Below are positions 1-5,328 of a stretch of DNA of 5,328 nucleotides, in pieces. Source of the DNA: Flavobacteriaceae bacterium (GTDB lineage: Bacteria > Bacteroidota > Bacteroidia > Flavobacteriales > Flavobacteriaceae); contig JAUVCP010000196.1 of the NCBI GenBank assembly GCA_030590765.1, positions 1-5,328 on the forward strand, written 5' to 3'. Each line of letters begins with the position of its first letter. The first letter of the stretch is position 1. A program made the translations under genes and the position numbers. Below the pieces are notes generated by a model. That model searched no databases and was not told the DNA's origin. It saw only the letters and a program-made list of their open reading frames with translations.

Positions 1-594
1 TAGAATAAAATCATTTTTTTCAATAAGTCCCTCAGCTAATACAAGATATTCTTTTTGAATAGTTTGATCTTTAAACTGGTTAATAATTTCAGTTGCAGTT
101 CTACTGTTTTTTGCGATAACAACCAACCCAGTTGTATTGGCATCAATACGATGTACAATTTTAAATGATTCATTTGGAAAAGCAATTTTCAAGATCTCTG
201 TCAACGAGTTTTTATCAAATCTGCCTCCTGGATGCAAGGGTAGAGGAGTGGGTTTATTGACTACAATAAAATCATTATTCCATTCAATCAACTCTATATT
301 TGTATTTACATTTGGTTCAATAAGTGGCTCAGAAATATGTTGCGTAATTTCTCCTGCTTTTACAATTTTATCAATGGAAACATTTTTGTTCTTTAGTTTG
401 ATTTTACCTGATTCTATTTTTTCTTGCCATATTTCCCGTGCAATATGAGGCATAGCTTTGGTGTAAAATTCTAAAATAGTTAAGCCTTCAAACCGTTTTT
501 TTACGGATAATTTATATGTTTTTATACTTGGAATACTTCCAGAAAGTGGATTTGTAACTTTTTGAATTATATCGTTAAATTTGGAAGAATTCAT
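1..594 (-). CDS. RluA-family RNA pseudouridine synthase (partial, C-terminus beyond the left edge)
   Basis: The reading frame stays open from ATG at 594 to the window edge, giving 198 residues without a stop. An in-frame stop at 610-612 lies just upstream, so this ATG is the first possible one. Residues about 49-93 look like a small S4-type RNA-binding domain. The catalytic domain begins near residue 100 with VVNKPTPLPLHPGG (111-124), the RluA-family KP..L.vHPG motif. HRIDANTTGL (148-157) carries the expected catalytic Asp, D151, and KEYLVLAEG (181-189) matches a conserved later strand. Family members convert specific uridines in rRNA or tRNA to pseudouridine in the cytoplasm. The target (RluC, RluD or another type) cannot be told from this half. 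It lies 84 bp downstream of the carboxylase gene on the same strand, so read-through is possible. No Shine-Dalgarno sequence is visible; the start follows an A-rich stretch. The family call is firm, the substrate unknown. Confidence 0.87.
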   Translation of the reverse strand, partial: MNSSKFNDIIQKVTNPLSGSIPSIKTYKLSVKKRFEGLTILEFYTKAMPHIAREIWQEKIESGKIKLKNKNVSIDKIVKAGEITQHISEPLIEPNVNTNIELIEWNNDFIVVNKPTPLPLHPGGRFDKNSLTEILKIAFPNESFKIVHRIDANTTGLVVIAKNSRTATEIINQFKDQTIQKEYLVLAEGLIEKNDFIL

Positions 595-612
595 TTTTAT
601 AGAGGAGTTTTA

Positions 613-660
613 GAAAATTTAATCTTTAGTTGTGGGGCATCATAAATAATCTAAATTTTC
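613..660. repeat. Inverted repeat in the spacer between the carboxylase and pseudouridine synthase genes
   Basis: GAAAATTTA (613-621) and TAAATTTTC (652-660) are perfect 9-bp inverted arms around a 30-nt loop. The plus-strand copy runs straight into a pyrimidine tract with eight T's (661-668), which looks like a terminator for plus-strand transcripts, but no plus-strand gene ends here. On the minus strand the A-rich tract precedes the hairpin and no U-run follows it. It could be a processing or stability hairpin in a carboxylase-synthase mRNA, or a chance pairing of AT-rich sequence. Confidence 0.35.
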
Positions 661-678
661 TTTTTTTTCCTTTTTCCT

Positions 679-2307
679 TTATACTTGTATGATTCCCATA
701 TTAAACTTCTTCTTAATAGGAGCATGGTTAGCAGCTTCAATTCCCATAGAGATCCATTTACGTGTATCTAAAGGATTTATGATACCATCTGTCCATAACC
801 TGGCAGCAGCATAATAAGGTGATATTTGATGATTATATCTATCTGTAATAGTTTTTAAGATTTCCTTTTCCTTTTCTTTTGTGATCTTCTCTCCTTTCTT
901 TTTTAGGGAAGCTGTTTCAATCTGTAACAATACTTTTGCGGCTTGAGCACCACCCATTACAGCCAGTTCAGCACTAGGCCATGCAACGATTAATCTTGGG
1001 TCATAAGCCTTTCCGCACATAGCGTAATTACCTGCCCCATAAGAGTTCCCAATAATAATGGTAAACTTAGGAACTACAGAATTACTAACGGCATTCACCA
1101 TTTTTGCACCATCTTTTATAATACCACTATGTTCCGATTTACTTCCAACCATAAATCCGTTGACATCTTGTAAAAATACCAAAGGAATCTTTTTTTGGTT
1201 ACAATTGGCAATAAATCTAGTAGCCTTATCGGCAGAATCAGAATAGATCACACCACCAAATTGCATTTCCTTTTTGGCATTTTTCACAACTGTTCTTTGA
1301 TTTGCCACAATACCCACAGCCCATCCATCAATTCTGGCATAAGAACAGATCAAAGTTTTACCATAATTGGCTTTATATTCTTGTATTTCAGATTTATCAA
1401 CCAATCGATTGATGATCTCTTTCATATCATATTTTTCAGATCTGGATTGAGGCAAAATGCCAAAAATATCATTCGGATCTTCTTTTGGAGTTACAGGCTC
1501 TGTTCTGTTAAACCCTGCTTTTTCAAAATCACCAATTTTATCAACAATAGATCTGATTTTGTTTAATGCATCTTTATCATCTTTTGCTTTATAATCACAA
1601 ACACCTGAAATTTCAGTGGTTGTTGTAGCTCCACCAAGTTCTTCATTTTCAATCAATTCTCCAATAGCAGCTTTGACCAAATAACTACCGGCAAGAAAAA
1701 TACTACCTGTTTTATCCACTATGATTGATTCATCACTCATAATAGGCAAATAAGCCCCACCAGCAACACAAGAGCCCATTATAGCTGCAATTTGCGTAAT
1801 TCCCTTACTACTCATAATGGCATTATTTCTAAAAATTCTTCCAAAATGTTCTTTATCCGGAAAAATTTCATCCTGCATCGGCAAATACACACCTGCACTA
1901 TCTACCAAATAAATAATTGGTAAATTATTTTCTAAAGCAATTTCTTGTGCACGTAAATTCTTTTTTCCGGTAATGGGAAACCAGGCACCTGCCTTTACAG
2001 TAGCATCATTGGCAACTACAATACATTGTTTGTTAGATATATATCCAATTTTGACAACAACTCCTCCCGAAGGGCAACCACCGTGATCTTGATACATTTC
2101 ATCTCCAGTAAAAGTTCCAATTTCAATAGATTTTGAACCTTTATCAAATAAGAATTCAATACGTTCACGAGCAGTCATTTTACCTTTGGCATGATGCTTT
2201 TCAATCCTGTTTGCCCCACCGCCAAGTGAAACCTGACGGTATTTTTTATTTAATTTAGAAAGAAGGAGTTTATTGTGATCTTCGTTTTTATTGAAGTTAA
2301 TATCCAT
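679..2307 (-). CDS. Acyl-CoA carboxylase carboxyltransferase (beta) subunit, methylcrotonoyl-CoA carboxylase-like
   Basis: This complete 542-residue protein is the carboxyltransferase chain of a biotin-dependent acyl-CoA carboxylase, which moves CO2 from carboxybiotin to an acyl-CoA. It has the two crotonase-fold halves. The N half carries KGKMTARERI (41-50), VANDATVKAG (98-107), DSAGVYLPMQ (136-145) and the oxyanion-hole loop GSCVAGGAY (178-186). The C half carries FLQDVNGFMVG (378-388), GNSYGAGNYAMCG (420-432) and the AWPSAELAVMGG stretch (442-453). The FGRIFRNNAIMSSK block (155-168) and the C-terminal APIKKKFNMGII are characteristic of methylcrotonoyl-CoA carboxylase beta chains (leucine breakdown) rather than propionyl-CoA carboxylase, and the length fits. 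Relative to animal MCC beta, which I recall from memory, there is a short insertion near residues 338-350; similar extra residues occur in Bacteroidota homologues. No biotin carboxylase/biotin carrier (alpha) gene is in the window. The ATG at 2307 has no Shine-Dalgarno. The family is near certain; the acyl-CoA substrate is inferred. Confidence 0.93.
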   Translation of the reverse strand: MDINFNKNEDHNKLLLSKLNKKYRQVSLGGGANRIEKHHAKGKMTARERIEFLFDKGSKSIEIGTFTGDEMYQDHGGCPSGGVVVKIGYISNKQCIVVANDATVKAGAWFPITGKKNLRAQEIALENNLPIIYLVDSAGVYLPMQDEIFPDKEHFGRIFRNNAIMSSKGITQIAAIMGSCVAGGAYLPIMSDESIIVDKTGSIFLAGSYLVKAAIGELIENEELGGATTTTEISGVCDYKAKDDKDALNKIRSIVDKIGDFEKAGFNRTEPVTPKEDPNDIFGILPQSRSEKYDMKEIINRLVDKSEIQEYKANYGKTLICSYARIDGWAVGIVANQRTVVKNAKKEMQFGGVIYSDSADKATRFIANCNQKKIPLVFLQDVNGFMVGSKSEHSGIIKDGAKMVNAVSNSVVPKFTIIIGNSYGAGNYAMCGKAYDPRLIVAWPSAELAVMGGAQAAKVLLQIETASLKKKGEKITKEKEKEILKTITDRYNHQISPYYAAARLWTDGIINPLDTRKWISMGIEAANHAPIKKKFNMGIIQV

Positions 2308-2505
2308 TTGTAAGAGTTATTTATTTACAGCTAAAGTACAAAATGAATGTTAAAAATTTTAATAAAAGATAGTGATAATCATGGAAAATTAAAATAATCT
2401 ATTGAAATAAAATACATTTTATTATTAAAATCTTGTAGAGTTAGGAGCAAATATTTTTTGAATAATTTAATGATATTTTAATTTACTTATGCATTTGATA
2501 AATTT

Positions 2506-2538
2506 ATTGAATTAAGACTAAGAAATTAGAAATTCAAT
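2506..2538. repeat. Inverted repeat upstream of the PHP-ACT promoter box
   Basis: ATTGAATT (2506-2513) and AATTCAAT (2531-2538) are exact 8-bp inverted arms with a 17-bp spacer, so their centres are 25 bp apart. The right arm ends three bases before the putative -7 box. The layout would suit a dimeric regulator binding around the -33 region, but short AT-rich inverted repeats arise easily by chance here. A tandem AGAAATT (2521-2534) overlaps the spacer and right arm. Confidence 0.25.
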
Positions 2539-2541
2539 TAT

Positions 2542-2549
2542 TAAGTTTG
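2542..2549 (+). promoter_or_regulatory. Putative Bacteroidota -7 promoter box for the PHP-ACT gene
   Basis: TAAGTTTG matches the Bacteroidota primary-sigma-factor -7 consensus TAnnTTTG at every fixed position. It lies 34 bp before the ATG at 2584, which would leave a leader of roughly 25-30 nt. No TTG is seen at the usual -33 distance; the nearest upstream one (2507-2509) is too far. The promoter would therefore be weak or activator-dependent, if real. Confidence 0.42.
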
Positions 2550-2583
2550 TATCTTAACACTAGATCAAATTTTGAAAAGAAAA

Positions 2584-4272
2584 ATGAAAGAACTCAATGA
2601 TTTTATTTGGGAAACACATGGTATTCATGCCGGTACTGAGAGTGATCATGTGAAACATGGAATAGACAAGTTAGAAGATATTGTTGATATTGCTATTGAA
2701 GCGGAAAATCCGAGTATAACATTTATCATTCATTCTCCAAGATTGACAAGTTTTAGATATACCGCAGAAAAAGATACCAACCGAAAATTTATTCGTGGAA
2801 ACAGATCTTATTTAAATTATCCCAAAAGGATTGCAAAACTCAGAGAAAAATACAACAGCAGGATCAATATCAAATATGGTGTTGAATTGGAATGGATGGG
2901 AGCAGATTTGGGTTTACAATGGAGCAGATCAAAGATATTTCAGGCAGAAGATGCTGATTTTGTTATAGGATCAGTACATTTTGCTCCGGAAGGTTTACCT
3001 TATGATGGGAGCAAAGAAGAGGCAATGGAATTGTTAAAGCTACGGGGGAGTCTGGAAGCTTATTGGAACGGTTACTTTAATGAAATGATCGAAATGATTG
3101 AGAGTTTTGGAGATATGATACAAATAATTGGTCATATTGATCTGCCAAAGTTAAATATGGATGTACCAGAAGTGCTTCAAAATTTTGAAACAAGTTCTCA
3201 TCCCTTGGCAAATAAATTCAGAACCCTTTTGGAAATAATTGCAGATAGAAATTTAGCACTGGATGTAAATATGGCTGGTGATATTAAAGGAGTTGGTGTT
3301 TACCCAACCCAGAAGATACTCAAAAGAGCCTTTAAATTAAAAATACCTATTTCCATTGGAACGGATACACATGATTCAAAATATTACGGACTCCATTATA
3401 AAAAAAGTTTAGCATACGTGTACAAGGCTGGTTATGTGCATTATGTAAGTTATTCAAAATTAATTCCTGAAAAGAGAACTATTTTTGATGATCATGAATT
3501 AAAAATTCAATATACTATATTAAACAAGGGTATAGAAATGTTAAATCAAAGATTTTCTGATATAAACAGAAGAATTATTCCTGATTTTTCTTTTGGAGGA
3601 ACATTTAAAACCTTTTTAGATGTATATAAAAATGCTACCGGAATGGGTGAGTATAATGCTATCAGAATACGAAAGGGCAATAAATCTATTACAGTTTCAA
3701 ATGAAGTACCTAAAATACAGAGGAAAAATGTAAAAGGATTGTTTTCAGAACATTTGGATAATCCGGGAGTAATCTCTTCCTTGTTTAATTCACTGGCATC
3801 AGAAGGAGTAAATGTGGAAACGGCAAGATTGAAATCAAATCATGACGGAACAGCCATGGCTTTTTTGCAAATTGAAGATGGGGGTGGAGATATTGAAAAT
3901 GCAATTGATTTTATAAGTGGAACAGATTCAGAAATATTTAAAAAGTTAACCTATACTGAACATGCAAATCTTCCTGATTTTTATGAAGAAGGTGTATATT
4001 TATTAGAGATGGATGGTGTTGAATTGAAATTATTACTTCATGATAAAGTGATTTTAACCAAACACAACAATGAACCTGGTGTATTATTGGTTTTACTCTC
4101 AGCATTGGCTTCAAAAAACATCAATATCATTGACCTAAGATTGGGGAAAAGAAATAAGATCGGATATTCAGCAATAGCGGTAAATGGAGATAAAAATGTG
4201 ATTAATAATCTATTGTCCAAATTAGGTGACCAATATTATGAAGCCAATTTAATCGAATTTCACAGTTTGTAA
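2584..4272 (+). CDS. PHP-domain phosphoesterase (histidinol-phosphatase type) fused to tandem SerA-like ACT domains
   Basis: I start this 562-residue protein at ATG 2584; a TTG twelve bases upstream (2572) is also in frame but less likely. Residues 1-290 are a PHP-superfamily metal-dependent phosphoesterase domain like HisK/HisJ histidinol phosphatases: YGVELEW (98-104), IGSVH (128-132), GHIDLPK (183-189), LDVNMAG (226-232) and GTDTHD (259-264) line up with the family's metal and active-site motifs. The first motif is odd: THGIHAG (11-17) has an HxxH spacing where HxH is usual, and motif II reads IIHSP (48-52) without the TDH aspartate. Residues about 295-380 are an unassigned linker. ACT domain 1 (about 385-432) contains HLDNPGVISSLFNSLASEGVNV. 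ACT domain 2 (about 490-545) contains NEPGVLLVLLSALAS then INIIDLRLGKR, and is preceded by a strand (DGVELKLLLHDKVIL) like the end of SerA. Such ACT pairs usually bind amino acids. A phosphatase of histidine or serine synthesis under feedback control is my inference. It is probably monocistronic. Confidence 0.9.
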   Translation: MKELNDFIWETHGIHAGTESDHVKHGIDKLEDIVDIAIEAENPSITFIIHSPRLTSFRYTAEKDTNRKFIRGNRSYLNYPKRIAKLREKYNSRINIKYGVELEWMGADLGLQWSRSKIFQAEDADFVIGSVHFAPEGLPYDGSKEEAMELLKLRGSLEAYWNGYFNEMIEMIESFGDMIQIIGHIDLPKLNMDVPEVLQNFETSSHPLANKFRTLLEIIADRNLALDVNMAGDIKGVGVYPTQKILKRAFKLKIPISIGTDTHDSKYYGLHYKKSLAYVYKAGYVHYVSYSKLIPEKRTIFDDHELKIQYTILNKGIEMLNQRFSDINRRIIPDFSFGGTFKTFLDVYKNATGMGEYNAIRIRKGNKSITVSNEVPKIQRKNVKGLFSEHLDNPGVISSLFNSLASEGVNVETARLKSNHDGTAMAFLQIEDGGGDIENAIDFISGTDSEIFKKLTYTEHANLPDFYEEGVYLLEMDGVELKLLLHDKVILTKHNNEPGVLLVLLSALASKNINIIDLRLGKRNKIGYSAIAVNGDKNVINNLLSKLGDQYYEANLIEFHSL

Positions 4273-4279
4273 TAGGAAC

Positions 4280-4313
4280 AAAAAAAAGACCTTAAATATT
4301 ATATATTAAGGTC
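4280..4313 (-). terminator. Hairpin with a minus-strand U-tract in the convergent spacer
   Basis: GACCTTAA (4288-4295) and TTAAGGTC (4306-4313) form a perfect 8-bp stem with a 10-nt AT loop. Eight A's (4280-4287) adjoin it, so a minus-strand transcript sees the stem followed at once by U8, a classic intrinsic terminator. It would stop read-through from the regulator gene before it runs antisense into the PHP-ACT gene. It starts 15 bases after the PHP-ACT stop and may also end that plus-strand transcript, although only a weak ATTTCC follows on that strand. Confidence 0.6.
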
Positions 4314-4401
4314 ATTTCCAATACTAATTCAATACTAATCTTTGAAAAAAATAATTTGGGTGTGGTTAATTGATTGATACAAAAGTATATATATTCAGAG
4401 T

Positions 4402-4430
4402 AAAAAAAAATACTCAATTTGAGTATTTTT
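4402..4430 (-). terminator. Intrinsic terminator at the stop codon of the PAS-LuxR gene, possibly bidirectional
   Basis: TACTCA (4411-4416) pairs with TGAGTA (4420-4425) around a 3-nt loop. The flanking A-run (4402-4410) and T-run (4426-4430) can extend the stem by five A-T pairs. On the minus strand the stem is followed by nine U's, immediately after the regulator's TAA (4429-4431), whose first bases overlap the hairpin foot. On the plus strand five U's follow, so it could also stop read-through from the PHP-ACT gene. Confidence 0.72.
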
Positions 4431-5199
4431 AAAAATAATTGTTTGATTTACAGTATTGAATCAATTCTCCCGTTGATTTGAATTTCAATTTTTTTAGAAT
4501 ATTTCTTCTGTGTTGGTCAACAGTGTGAGAACTGATGCATAAACGATCGGCTATTTCCTTACTTGATTTATCCATAGCAAGTTCTTGAATAACATCAATT
4601 TCCCGTTTGCTTAATTTGTTTGATAAAGCTTGTTGAGAATAGTTTTTATAGAATGCTGTTTCATAAACATTTTTCTTATTCAAGACTTTTATTGCGCCAA
4701 TTAATGGCCTGTAAGATCCTTCACCAACAATAGTATAATGAGAAACTGCCATCACTGGTGTACCAATTAAATCAAATTCAATTGGAGTTAGATGAGCTAA
4801 AATATTTTGATATTTTCCTCTGGAATTCTTAATTCTAAAATTATAAGTAAAAAGTAAATTTTTCCTTTCTTCTTGATCAACATGTTCCGAAGTAAATTCC
4901 ATTAAGTCTTTTGAAATATTTAACCATATAAGTAAATCATCTGGATGGAAAAAAGACAAGAAATATTTTGGACCAATACTTTTCATTAAATTGATATCAT
5001 GACCTAAAACAACACTAAAGTTATGACTAATAAATTCATAACTTTTTCTACTTGTGTTGATTACGATAAAGAATGATTGATTCTGAGGAAATATATTGTC
5101 AATTTCTCTATATTTTTTAATATGTTTTTCTACAATTTCTCCTTTAAATTCTTTATTAGAAGTAAAGATCTCTTTGTAAAGGTCAATAGTATCTTCCAT
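4429..5199 (-). CDS. PAS-LuxR family transcriptional regulator
   Basis: The start chosen is ATG at 5199 (256 residues); an in-frame TTG two codons upstream (5203-5205) is less likely. Residues about 40-158 look like a PAS sensor domain: the FFIVINTS strand (43-50), SYEFISHNF (53-61), the FHPDDLL segment (84-90) typical of PAS_3-type folds, and the FRIKNSRGKYQNI hairpin (121-133). The C-terminal region, about 195-253, is a LuxR-type helix-turn-helix: LSKREIDVI (196-204), then KEIADRL (214-220) and the recognition helix with SSHTVDQHRRNILKKL (223-238). There is no receiver domain with a phosphorylatable Asp, no membrane segment and no signal peptide, so it is a soluble DNA-binding protein that probably senses a small ligand or partner through PAS. 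PAS-LuxR proteins of this layout are common in Bacteroidota. Its ligand and targets cannot be read from the sequence. It is convergent with the PHP-ACT gene and probably a single-gene unit. Confidence 0.9.
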   Translation of the reverse strand: MEDTIDLYKEIFTSNKEFKGEIVEKHIKKYREIDNIFPQNQSFFIVINTSRKSYEFISHNFSVVLGHDINLMKSIGPKYFLSFFHPDDLLIWLNISKDLMEFTSEHVDQEERKNLLFTYNFRIKNSRGKYQNILAHLTPIEFDLIGTPVMAVSHYTIVGEGSYRPLIGAIKVLNKKNVYETAFYKNYSQQALSNKLSKREIDVIQELAMDKSSKEIADRLCISSHTVDQHRRNILKKLKFKSTGELIQYCKSNNYF

Positions 5200-5250
5200 A
5201 TTCAATTTTAAATTACAAGTAGCAATATATATGTAAAATTTATTATTTAT

Positions 5251-5264
5251 GTAATAGTTATTAC
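5251..5264. repeat. Short palindrome upstream of the PAS-LuxR gene
   Basis: GTAATA and TATTAC form perfect 6-bp arms with a 2-bp spacer, 51 bp before the regulator's ATG. LuxR-type regulators bind short dyads as dimers and often control their own gene, so this is a possible operator. In sequence this AT-rich a chance palindrome is about as likely. The rest of 5200-5328 shows no clear promoter box or other gene. Confidence 0.25.
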
Positions 5265-5328
5265 TTAATATTGTTTTGAAAATATTTCATTCTAAAAAGA
5301 AATCGTATTTTATTTTAACTATTGATAA

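Larger units (their letters stand above)
2308..2583. other. Divergent intergenic region between the carboxylase and PHP-ACT genes
   Basis: These roughly 275 AT-rich bases must hold the start signals of both flanking genes, which point away from each other. I see no ORF worth calling (the ATG at 2343 gives nine codons) and no RNA gene. For the minus-strand carboxylase the best -7 candidate is TCATTTTG (complement of 2339-2346, one mismatch to TAnnTTTG), without a convincing upstream TTG element. The right end holds a perfect TAnnTTTG box and an inverted repeat, listed separately. Confidence 0.6.

Noticed and set aside
137..448. 103-codon open frame on the plus strand
   Set aside because: It lies wholly antisense to the RluA-family gene, whose catalytic motifs are read on the minus strand. 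Its product has no recognisable domain.
1058..1566. Two overlapping open frames on the plus strand (1058-1246 and 1195-1566)
   Set aside because: Both are antisense to the well-supported carboxylase gene, and their translations look like shadow sequence.
2331..2346. Overlapping candidate -7 boxes for the carboxylase (TCATTTTG and TACTTTAG on the minus strand)
   Set aside because: Each has a mismatch to TAnnTTTG and neither has a TTG at the -33 distance, so I could not support a separate promoter feature.
2572..2574. TTG as the start of the PHP-ACT gene
   Set aside because: An ATG four codons later (2584) sits at a better distance from the TAAGTTTG box, and the extra residues (KRK) add nothing to the domain.
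4038..4220. 60-codon open frame on the minus strand
   Set aside because: It is antisense to the second ACT domain of the PHP-ACT gene and has no start context or domain.
5200..5205. TTG as the start of the PAS-LuxR gene
   Set aside because: An ATG follows two codons later. The frame stays open upstream to a stop at 5287-5289 but contains no ATG there.
1..5328. Mobile elements, CRISPR arrays, tRNA/rRNA genes, riboswitches or a defence system
   Set aside because: I saw no transposase, regularly spaced repeats, tRNA-like cloverleaf or conserved riboswitch core; the genes are housekeeping or regulatory in type.

Overview
The window looks like an ordinary piece of chromosome from a low-GC member of the Bacteroidota, probably Flavobacteriia-like. 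Four things point that way: the strongly AT-rich base composition, starts preceded by A-rich sequence with no Shine-Dalgarno motif, a TAnnTTTG-type promoter box, and the style of the proteins (a Bacteroidota-type acyl-CoA carboxylase beta chain and a PAS-LuxR regulator without a receiver domain). The assignment rests on these features only, not on a database search.

Layout, left to right. Positions 1-594 (minus strand) hold the N-terminal 198 residues of an RluA-family pseudouridine synthase that runs off the left edge. After an 84-bp spacer, 679-2307 (minus) encodes a complete carboxyltransferase (beta) subunit of a biotin-dependent acyl-CoA carboxylase, closest in its motifs to methylcrotonoyl-CoA carboxylase. 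A divergent intergenic region of about 275 bp follows. Positions 2584-4272 (plus) encode a PHP-superfamily phosphoesterase of the histidinol-phosphatase type, fused to a C-terminal region with two ACT domains that resemble the regulatory end of phosphoglycerate dehydrogenase (SerA). A 156-bp convergent spacer with two hairpins separates it from 4429-5199 (minus), a PAS-LuxR transcription regulator. The last 129 bp are its AT-rich upstream region.

The genes do not form one obvious pathway. The carboxylase and the pseudouridine synthase share a strand and may be co-transcribed. The PHP-ACT gene and the regulator are probably single-gene units that end tail to tail at terminator-like hairpins. 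I see no mobile element, CRISPR array, RNA gene, phage gene or defence system. The most interesting item is the PHP-ACT fusion: a phosphatase-like domain with altered N-terminal metal-ligand motifs joined to amino-acid-sensing domains, which suggests an allosterically controlled amino-acid-biosynthetic phosphatase (phosphoserine or histinol-phosphate type, substrate unproven).
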